From the NCBI GenBank assembly GCA_031281925.1, contig JAITES010000163.1:1-6452 (forward strand): DNA of 6,452 nt. Direction: 5' to 3'. This DNA comes from Treponema sp. (GTDB lineage Bacteria > Spirochaetota > Spirochaetia > Treponematales > Breznakiellaceae). Under the pieces are notes generated by a model that saw nothing but the letters and a program-made list of their open reading frames with translations, searched no databases and had not been told where the DNA came from. Made by a program: the position numbers and the translations under genes. Of the stretch, positions 1-5,264 are shown piece after piece; within the stretch, counting starts at the first letter, position 1; each line of letters begins with the position of its first letter.

Positions 1-61
1 CCTCCGCTATTCCCTATTTTCTGCGTTTATGGCATAGTATAGCCAGATGTTCTGCTGCTTC

Positions 62-66
62 GGAGG
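62..66 (+). promoter_or_regulatory. Ribosome binding site for ileS
   Basis: GGAGG is followed by six bases and then the GTG at 73. It supports the non-ATG start; the next in-frame ATG is deep inside the conserved catalytic region. Confidence 0.8.
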
Positions 67-72
67 GATTCT

Positions 73-3000
73 GTGTATAAAAGTGTAGACCCCAGGGTCA
101 ATTTTCCTAAACTTGAGGAGGAGATCCTCATCTTTTGGGAGAAAAATCATATATTTGAAAAGTCAGTTTCCCGGCGCGAGGGAAGGGAAGAGTTTATCTT
201 TTACGACGGCCCCCCCTTTGCCACGGGCATGCCCCACTTCGGCCATTTTATCCCCAGTACCATCAAAGACATCATTCCCCGTTACATGACCATGAAGGGG
301 AAGAAGGTGGAACGCCGTTTCGGCTGGGACTGTCACGGCCTTCCTGTCGAGACACTCATTGAAAAAGAACTGGGCCTCAATTCCAAGACGGACATAGAAA
401 CCTACGGCATTGCCAAATTCAACGAAGCCTGCCGTTCCGCGGTGCTCCGCTACGTGAAGGAATGGAGGGCCATCATTACCCGTCTGGGCCGCTGGGTGGA
501 TTTTGATAACGACTACAAAACCATGGACGGCGACTACATGGAGACGATCTGGTGGGTGATGAAGAGTCTCTGGGAGAAGGGTCTTCTCTACGAGGGCTAC
601 TACATCCTGCCCTACTGTCCCCGCTGCGCCACGGTGCTTTCCGCGCACGAACTTAACCTGGGCGGCTACAAGGATGTTCATGATCCTGCAATCACGATCC
701 GGTTCAAAGTTAAAAGGGGGGGTAATCCGCAAAGCGGATTACCGAGTGAGCGCCGACCAACGGGAGGAACAGCCGCCACGGATGGCGGCGGCAGCGAACG
801 AGGCGGGCCGGAAGACCGAAACAGGACGTTGAGGTCTGGAGGTTCCCCCCCTGGCTCCAGCCCCGCAAGCGGGTCTTCCGCCACCCCCCTCAGCGGGGGC
901 TCTGCCCCCGCAATGCCCCCGTCACATCCTGACAAGAACCTGCTGGACAACTTGGATGATCACAGTTACCTTCTGGCCTGGACCACCACCCCCTGGACCC
1001 TGCCGTCGAACCTTGCCCTCACCGTGGGGCCGGACATTGATTATGTGCTGATCCAGGACGGAACCGACCGCTATATTCTTGCGGAGGCCCGGCTTCCGGC
1101 ATATTACAAAAACCCCCCGAAGATACCCTCGGACGAGGAGGCGGCCGCCGGGGCTGTGCCAACGGAAGGGGACTGCAAAATCCTCATGAGGGTAAAGGGA
1201 GCGGATCTCCTGGGCCTGGAATACGAACCCCTGTTTCCCTATTTTGCCCAGGCCGCGGAACAGAACGCCTTCAGGATTTATCCGGGAGACTTTGTCTCTA
1301 CCGAAGACGGCACAGGAATTGTACACACCGCGCCCGGTTTCGGCGAAGACGACGCACGGGTGCTCAAGGGAACCGGAGTTCCCACCATCTGCCCCATTGA
1401 CGCCGAATGTCGCTTTACCGCCGAAGTGCCCGATTACGAAGGACTCTTTGTCAAGGACGCGGACAAGGCAATCATGGAGCGTCTCAAGGCTGAAGGGAAA
1501 CTGGTAAAACGCGATCAGATCCTCCACTCGTATCCCCACTGCTGGAGATGCGGAAGCCCGCTTATATACCGGGCGGTAAGTTCCTGGTTTGTCAATGTTG
1601 AAAAGATCAAGGAAGACATGCTGAATGCCAACAGTCAGATCTACTGGGTGCCCGAACACATCAAGACAGGACGTTTCGGTAAATGGCTTGAAGGCGCAAG
1701 GGACTGGGCGATAAGCCGCAACCGCTACTGGGGCAATCCCCTGCCCATCTGGCGCTGTCCCGATTGCGGCAAGATGATCTGTATCGGAAGCCGTGCGGAA
1801 CTGAAGGAACTTTCCGGTACGGAAGCTGAAGATCTGCACAAACATTTTGTTGACGATATCACCATTCCCTGCGAATGTGGTTCCGTGATGAAACGGGTTC
1901 CCGAAGTTCTGGACTGCTGGTTTGAATCCGGCGCCATGCCCTACGGACAGAATCACTATCCTTTTGAAAACAAGGAATTCTTTGACAGCCATTTTCCGGC
2001 GGATTTTATCAACGAAAGCCTTGACCAGACCAGGGGCTGGTTCTACACCCTTACCGTCCTTGCCGCGGCGCTTTTCAGGAAGCCTGCTTTCAAGAACTGT
2101 ATTGTCAGCGGTTTGGTACTGGCTTCCGACGGCAAGAAGATGAGCAAGAGCCTCCGCAATTACACCGATCCTGTGCAAGTGCTGGACACTTACGGGGCCG
2201 ACGCCGTCCGGTTTTTTCTCATCCACTCGGCGCTCATTAAGGCCGAAGATCTCCGTTACAGCGATGAGGGAGTGAAAGAGGTGCTGAAAAGCATCATCCT
2301 TCCCCTCTGGAGTGCGTACAGTTTCTTTGTTACCTATGCTAATATTGACGGAGTTAGTCCCTCCGGAGCGCCGGCGAATCCCTCCAATCTTCTTGATAAA
2401 TGGATCCTCTCCATGGCAGAACTTCTGTCGGAGGATGTGGGGAGCGCCCTTGACCTCTACGATCTTTCCCGTGCCGTCGATCCCATCATCAACTTTATCG
2501 ATCTTCTCAACAACTGGTACATCCGCCGTTCCCGGCGCCGTTTCTGGAAGAGCGAAAACGACCAGGATAAGCTTGAAGCTTATGCCACGCTCCATGATGT
2601 GCTCAAGACGCTGATCACCGTTGCCGCTCCCTTTATGCCTTTTATCACCGATGCAATCTGGCAGAATCTCCGTTCCGAAGGGGAGGCGGAATCGGTGCAC
2701 CTGACCGACTACCCTGTTGTGCGGGCGGAACGCCGCGACCGGGATCTGGAATTCAGAATGGCCGCGGTGCAGCATGCGGTCTCCATGGGGCGGGCCCTCC
2801 GTTCCCAGCATAACATCAAGGTACGCCAGCCCCTTAAAACCGTTGAGCTTGTAACACGCGATAACGACGAAAAAAAAGCGCTCCTTGAAATGGAAGACAT
2901 CATCCGGGAAGAGCTGAACGTAAAGGATGTGCTTTTCCGGGATAACGAGGAAGACCTTGTAAGTTACGAGGTAAAGGCCAATTTCCGTGTTCTGGGAAAG

Positions 3001-3495
3001 GAACTGGGCAAGGACATGAAGACTGCCGCCTCCAGAATTGAGGCTCTAAGCCAGAGTGAGATCCAGGGGCTTCTTGAAGGGGCAACCCTCTCCATTGACA
3101 TTAATTCTGCGGACGGCGGAAGCAGGACTCTGGAGATTACCGCGGAAAAACTGGACATACGGCGCATAGAAAAGGCCAACCTCAAGGTGCTGAACGAAGC
3201 TACACTTACCGTGGGTCTTGATACGGAGATTACCGAAGAACTCTCCCAGGAGGGAGACGTGAGGGATCTTGTGCGGGGCATACAGAATCTCCGCAAGATA
3301 AAGGGCCTTGAGGTTACCGACAGGATAAAGCTTACGCTTTCCGGTTCGGCCGTACTGAAAAAGGCATGGGACAATTTTTCCGCCTTTGCCGTTTCGGAAA
3401 CACTGGCAACAGAAACAGTATGGGCCGAAGTAAAAGATATGGAAGAAATTGAAGCGGGGGAAGAAAAGTGGCTTGTTCATATACAGAAGGTGTAA
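73..3495 (+). CDS. ileS: Isoleucyl-tRNA synthetase, eukaryote-like type, with in-frame insertion in the editing domain
   Basis: This cytoplasmic class Ia synthetase charges tRNA-Ile with isoleucine using ATP and hydrolyses mischarged valine. The HIGH-type motif is HFGH (residues 55-58) within GPPFATGMPHFGH. The CP1 editing domain shows the Thr-rich peptide WTTTPWTLPSNLAL (from W303) and GTGIVHTAPGFGEDD (ending at D427). The KMSKS loop is residues 689-693. Cysteine pairs that probably bind zinc are C182/C185, C490/C493 and C562/C565 with C600/C602. The helical anticodon-binding domain runs from about 775 to 900 (LDKW, NNWYIRRSRRRFW), followed by a C-terminal extension of the DUF5915 kind. The GTG start is chosen because GGAGG lies six bases upstream and the N-terminus (YKSVDPRVNFPKLEEEIL) is typical. 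The length of 1140 aa exceeds the roughly 1050-1090 aa I expect. The excess is a Gly/Pro/Ser-rich block at about 215-284 that separates TIRFKVK from YLLAWTTTPWT. All catalytic motifs are intact, so the enzyme is probably functional. Confidence 0.98.
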   Translation: MYKSVDPRVNFPKLEEEILIFWEKNHIFEKSVSRREGREEFIFYDGPPFATGMPHFGHFIPSTIKDIIPRYMTMKGKKVERRFGWDCHGLPVETLIEKELGLNSKTDIETYGIAKFNEACRSAVLRYVKEWRAIITRLGRWVDFDNDYKTMDGDYMETIWWVMKSLWEKGLLYEGYYILPYCPRCATVLSAHELNLGGYKDVHDPAITIRFKVKRGGNPQSGLPSERRPTGGTAATDGGGSERGGPEDRNRTLRSGGSPPGSSPASGSSATPLSGGSAPAMPPSHPDKNLLDNLDDHSYLLAWTTTPWTLPSNLALTVGPDIDYVLIQDGTDRYILAEARLPAYYKNPPKIPSDEEAAAGAVPTEGDCKILMRVKGADLLGLEYEPLFPYFAQAAEQNAFRIYPGDFVSTEDGTGIVHTAPGFGEDDARVLKGTGVPTICPIDAECRFTAEVPDYEGLFVKDADKAIMERLKAEGKLVKRDQILHSYPHCWRCGSPLIYRAVSSWFVNVEKIKEDMLNANSQIYWVPEHIKTGRFGKWLEGARDWAISRNRYWGNPLPIWRCPDCGKMICIGSRAELKELSGTEAEDLHKHFVDDITIPCECGSVMKRVPEVLDCWFESGAMPYGQNHYPFENKEFFDSHFPADFINESLDQTRGWFYTLTVLAAALFRKPAFKNCIVSGLVLASDGKKMSKSLRNYTDPVQVLDTYGADAVRFFLIHSALIKAEDLRYSDEGVKEVLKSIILPLWSAYSFFVTYANIDGVSPSGAPANPSNLLDKWILSMAELLSEDVGSALDLYDLSRAVDPIINFIDLLNNWYIRRSRRRFWKSENDQDKLEAYATLHDVLKTLITVAAPFMPFITDAIWQNLRSEGEAESVHLTDYPVVRAERRDRDLEFRMAAVQHAVSMGRALRSQHNIKVRQPLKTVELVTRDNDEKKALLEMEDIIREELNVKDVLFRDNEEDLVSYEVKANFRVLGKELGKDMKTAASRIEALSQSEIQGLLEGATLSIDINSADGGSRTLEITAEKLDIRRIEKANLKVLNEATLTVGLDTEITEELSQEGDVRDLVRGIQNLRKIKGLEVTDRIKLTLSGSAVLKKAWDNFSAFAVSETLATETVWAEVKDMEEIEAGEEKWLVHIQKV
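721..743. repeat. Perfect 10-bp inverted repeat with 3-base loop
   Basis: GGTAATCCGC (721-730) and GCGGATTACC (734-743) are exact reverse complements around AAA. This is the left hairpin of the insertion in ileS and its most striking palindrome. Confidence 0.9.
772..789. repeat. 7-bp hairpin with 4-base loop
   Basis: GCCGCCA (772-778) pairs with TGGCGGC (783-789) around CGGA. It is the second stem-loop inside the ileS insertion and is translated as part of AATDGG. Confidence 0.8.
862..873. repeat. Short G+C hairpin
   Basis: CCCGC (862-866) pairs with GCGGG (869-873). The loop is only two bases, so the closing pair may open in RNA. It is part of the palindrome cluster in the ileS insertion. 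Confidence 0.5.
893..911. repeat. Perfect 8-bp G+C hairpin at the right end of the insertion
   Basis: GCGGGGGC (893-900) and GCCCCCGC (904-911) are exact reverse complements around TCT. The same G run can instead pair with CCCCC at 885-889 (loop TCAGC), so two mutually exclusive stems exist here. Confidence 0.8.
3485..3490 (+). promoter_or_regulatory. Ribosome binding site for the lipoprotein gene, inside the end of ileS
   Basis: AGAAGG lies ten bases before the TTG at 3501 and overlaps the last codons of ileS. It favours TTG 3501 over the in-frame GTG at 3468, which would put a non-signal-like stretch (MACSYTEGVKN) before the basic and hydrophobic signal segment. Confidence 0.55.
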
Positions 3496-3500
3496 AAAAT

Positions 3501-4466
3501 TTGAAAGCGGGAATTTTACGTTTCCGCTTCCGTGCAGTCTTTTTTTCCCTGTTGGCCTCTGTTGTTTTCTTTTCCTGCGCCGGCCGTCCCCCTGCTATTG
3601 AGGAAATGTATCCGGGGATGGAGTTTGTCCCTCTTAATTCCGGCGCTCTTGCATATATGTATATGGATATAGCTTCTTCCCGGCTCATTCTGGAAGCCTC
3701 GGATCTGGCGGGATTCCGGGACAAGCATGCCGCGGAGATTCTTGACCGTACCGATAGTGCGGTGCTGGCTCTCTTTCCGGGAAACAGCGAGATGGCTATA
3801 CAGGCGTATGCCCTGGGCAGCTACCCTGCCGGCCGGGCGAATTTTTCTTTTTTCTTCAGCAGAGCCTGGAAGAAATATAAATCCGAACGCGGAAGTTCCT
3901 TCTGGTTTTCGGTGGGTGACGGAATATCGGTAGCCCTGAAAAAGGATCAGGCTTTTCTGGGGGTAAAAAACCGGAATGTCAGAGGACTTTCGGCGGAGGA
4001 AGTCTGGGAACCTTGGGCGCCGGTTGATCCCTTCGGCCCCTATCCGGGACGGGTTGTGCCCGACGGTTTCAGGGCTTACCGGGAGGGAGCCGCCCTGGCT
4101 CTCTGGGTCGATGAGCCCGCACGCAACCTGGGCGCCGTTCTTGAAACCCTCTCCATTCCCCTGCAGATCCCCGCGGAAAGCTGTTTTGTCGCCCTTGACC
4201 CTCTCGAAAATGAGAGCTTTAGCGGGCGTATACGGATGGAATTCTCCCAGCCGAGCCAGGCGCGGGCTATTCTTGTCCTTATGACCATGGCCAGAGCCAT
4301 GATGGGCGGGGCGGAAGGCGGGCTCGAAGGACCCGCTGCCCTGGCTTCCCTGATCTTTGCAAATCCCCCCCGGCAGGACGGCAGCGCCATTAACCTGATC
4401 ACTTCTCCCCTGGGCTCCGATGAGATTGCTTTACTTTTTAAGATGTTTTCAGTATCATCAAAATAG
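3501..4466 (+). CDS. Predicted envelope lipoprotein, possibly TP0453-like
   Basis: From the TTG start the product is 321 aa. It opens with a basic n-region (K2, R7, R9, R11), a hydrophobic core (AVFFSLLASVVFF) and a loose lipobox FFSC with the lipidated cysteine at residue 26, so the mature protein should be membrane-anchored in the envelope. The mature part (about 296 aa) shows no enzyme motif I recognise. It alternates aromatic beta-like stretches (ALAYMYMDI, ANFSFFFSRAW) with a hydrophobic or amphipathic helix near the C-terminus (about 252-270, LVLMTMARAMMGG). The gene begins five bases after the ileS stop with its ribosome site inside ileS, which implies co-transcription. From memory, T. 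pallidum has the membrane-associated lipoprotein TP0453 directly after ileS, so orthology is suggested by position, size and lipidation. I could not align the sequences. A GTG start at 3468 (332 aa, overlapping ileS) is the alternative. Confidence 0.85.
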   Translation: MKAGILRFRFRAVFFSLLASVVFFSCAGRPPAIEEMYPGMEFVPLNSGALAYMYMDIASSRLILEASDLAGFRDKHAAEILDRTDSAVLALFPGNSEMAIQAYALGSYPAGRANFSFFFSRAWKKYKSERGSSFWFSVGDGISVALKKDQAFLGVKNRNVRGLSAEEVWEPWAPVDPFGPYPGRVVPDGFRAYREGAALALWVDEPARNLGAVLETLSIPLQIPAESCFVALDPLENESFSGRIRMEFSQPSQARAILVLMTMARAMMGGAEGGLEGPAALASLIFANPPRQDGSAINLITSPLGSDEIALLFKMFSVSSK

Positions 4467-4468
4467 AC

Positions 4469-4504
4469 GGCTTGCTCCGAATTGTGGAGCAGCCCCTGTT
4501 TTTT
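4469..4504 (+). terminator. Candidate rho-independent terminator after the ileS-lipoprotein unit
   Basis: TGCTCC (4473-4478) pairs with GGAGCA (4486-4491) around a seven-base loop. The stem is extended by GGC (4469-4471) pairing with GCC (4492-4494), with one bulged T. After four more bases a run of six T follows (4499-4504), then another T-rich stretch. It begins right after the lipoprotein stop codon. The gap between stem and T run and the bulge make it weaker than a textbook terminator. Confidence 0.55.
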
Positions 4505-4532
4505 AATTTTTAAAAAATACGTGGAGAATGTG

Positions 4533-4877
4533 ATGCCTACCTACGGATATGAATGTAAATCCTGCGGACACAGTTTTGATGTGTTCCAGAACATGAGCGA
4601 TGAGCCGCTAAAAACCTGCCCCCGCTGCGGCAAGGATGTCCGGCGGCTTATCAATGGAGGTACCGGTATTATCTTTAAGGGCCCCGGTTTCTATGTTACC
4701 GACAAAGGGAAATCGAAACCTGTCGCTGCCGCGCCCGCGGAGAAAGATAAGACCGCAGCTCCCAAAACGGAGAGCTCTTCCCCCGCCGCGGCGCCGGCGG
4801 CTGCGGAACATGCCGTCAAGAGCGAAAGCTCTTCTCCCCCGAATGAGGCCTCCCGGATGAAGAAGGCCGCAGGGTAA
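4533..4877 (+). CDS. FmdB-family zinc-ribbon protein
   Basis: This 114-aa protein begins MPTYGYECKSCGHSFDVFQ, the hallmark start of the FmdB/putative regulatory zinc-ribbon family (COG2331). C8/C11 and C29/C32 form the zinc ribbon, followed by the conserved RLINGGTGIIFKGPGFYVTD region (about 38-57). The C-terminal half (58-114) is a low-complexity tail rich in Ala, Pro, Lys, Ser and Glu with ESSSP twice; such tails vary within the family. FmdB was named as a regulator of formamidase expression, but the function of most members is unknown, so no specific role is claimed. The ATG at 4533 has GGAGA (4523-4527) at good spacing. The reading frame extends upstream to TTG 4482, but that start lies in the terminator stem and spoils the conserved N-terminus. 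It follows a candidate terminator and so probably starts a new transcript, although I see no convincing promoter. Confidence 0.9.
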   Translation: MPTYGYECKSCGHSFDVFQNMSDEPLKTCPRCGKDVRRLINGGTGIIFKGPGFYVTDKGKSKPVAAAPAEKDKTAAPKTESSSPAAAPAAAEHAVKSESSSPPNEASRMKKAAG

Positions 4878-4881
4878 TACG

Positions 4882-5223
4882 GTGAAACGAGGCGCAGTAT
4901 TGAAAAAAAGCCCGCGGTTTTTCTGTGACAACTGCGGTGAGGAAGTAAGCCGGCAGGCAAAGAGCTGCCCCAACTGCGGCAGATTCTTTGCCTCTGTGCG
5001 CTGCCCCGCCTGCGGTTTTACCGGAGCGGAGGGACTTTTTTCATCAGGCTGCCCGATCTGCGGTTATTCCACCCCTGTTTCAGGAACGCCGCCTCCGAAG
5101 AAAGGCTTTTTCGCTGAGCCGCCCGCAAAGGAAGCTGCAGGGCCCCTGCCTCTCTGGGTCTACATTGTTGCCCTTACTACCCTCGCTGCCGTTATCTTTT
5201 TGCTTATCCGAAATAGTTTATAA
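4882..5223 (+). CDS. Small protein with two zinc ribbons and a C-terminal membrane anchor
   Basis: The product is 113 aa from GTG 4882. It has four CxxC motifs (C15/C18, C29/C32, C41/C44, C57/C60), each followed by Gly, which fits two zinc ribbons. A Pro/Lys-rich linker (about 65-88) leads to one hydrophobic segment (about 91-109, LWVYIVALTTLAAVIFLLI) and a four-residue tail (RNSL). This predicts a tail-anchored protein with the zinc domain in the cytoplasm. No catalytic motif is visible and I cannot name a function. It lies four bases after the FmdB-family stop, so the two are almost surely co-translated and may share a role. The start is uncertain: GTG 4882 has AGGG seven bases upstream, while TTG 4900 (107 aa, MKKSPRFFCDNCG) has GAGG seven bases upstream and gives a more natural N-terminus. 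Confidence 0.85.
   Translation: MKRGAVLKKSPRFFCDNCGEEVSRQAKSCPNCGRFFASVRCPACGFTGAEGLFSSGCPICGYSTPVSGTPPPKKGFFAEPPAKEAAGPLPLWVYIVALTTLAAVIFLLIRNSL
4889..4892 (+). promoter_or_regulatory. Possible ribosome binding site for the alternative TTG start at 4900
   Basis: GAGG is seven bases before an in-frame TTG that would begin MKKSPRFFCDNCG. It competes with the GTG at 4882 as the true start of the zinc-ribbon membrane protein. Confidence 0.4.
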
Positions 5224-5237
5224 AGAAGAGGAATGAA

Positions 5238-5264
5238 ATGAAGGCAAAAACGGAGTTTTTATGA
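5238..5264 (+). CDS. Possible eight-codon leader ORF overlapping the next gene (ATGA)
   Basis: ATG 5238 is preceded by GAAGAGG (5225-5231) at a six-base spacing, a better ribosome site than many real genes here. It encodes MKAKTEFL and ends at TGA 5262-5264, which overlaps the ATG of the downstream lipoprotein gene (5261-5263) as ATGA. This geometry is typical of translational coupling. The sequence shows the site and the overlap; translation and any regulatory role are inference, and a chance arrangement is possible in so short a stretch. Confidence 0.3.
   Translation: MKAKTEFL
5251..5255 (+). promoter_or_regulatory. Ribosome binding site of the partial lipoprotein gene
   Basis: CGGAG followed by five T precedes ATG 5261. 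It supports that start over in-frame ATGs at 5279 and 5288, whose upstream sites are poorly placed. It lies inside the possible leader ORF. Confidence 0.55.

Larger units (their letters stand above)
716..920 (+). repeat. In-frame palindromic-element-like insertion in ileS
   Basis: This stretch of about 205 bases encodes residues about 215-284 of IleRS, a low-complexity block rich in G, P, S and T that has no counterpart in the family as I know it. It is much richer in G+C than the rest of the gene: 841-900 counts 47 of 60 (78%), against 33 of 60 at 541-600. It holds at least four stem-loops (721-743, 772-789, 862-873, 893-911). It starts with a run of seven G (716-722) and ends with five C (916-920), which may be short terminal inverted repeats. 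Of the three forward frames only the ileS frame is open throughout: the second has TGA at 830-832 and the third has TAA at 723-725. Exact borders and a target duplication cannot be fixed from one copy. I infer a mobile or formerly mobile palindromic element. The alternative is a locally expanded low-complexity loop. Confidence 0.65.

Noticed and set aside
1..72. A promoter for ileS or the end of an upstream gene
   Set aside because: TAGTAT at 35-40 is a weak -10 candidate with no good -35 partner, and the short open stretches carry no recognisable protein ending. The evidence is not enough to annotate either.
716..920. The ileS insertion as an intein or intron
   Set aside because: It is too short for an intein and lacks splice-junction Cys/Ser/Thr and His-Asn motifs. 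It shows no group I or II intron core, and it is translated in frame without stops.
1108..1176. A second insertion in the IleRS linker (residues about 346-368, Ala/Glu/Pro-rich)
   Set aside because: It is short, has no hairpin structure, and lies at a position where IleRS linkers vary in length.
922..2811. A 629-codon open frame on the - strand opposite ileS
   Set aside because: It lies wholly antisense to the strongly conserved ileS coding sequence, has no recognisable motif, and is the expected shadow of a G+C-rich gene with biased third positions. The shorter antisense frames at 163-732 and 678-950 are rejected for the same reason.
4482..4532. N-terminal extension of the FmdB-family gene from TTG 4482
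   Set aside because: It would overlap the terminator stem, has no ribosome site, and would move the conserved MPTYGYEC start away from the N-terminus.
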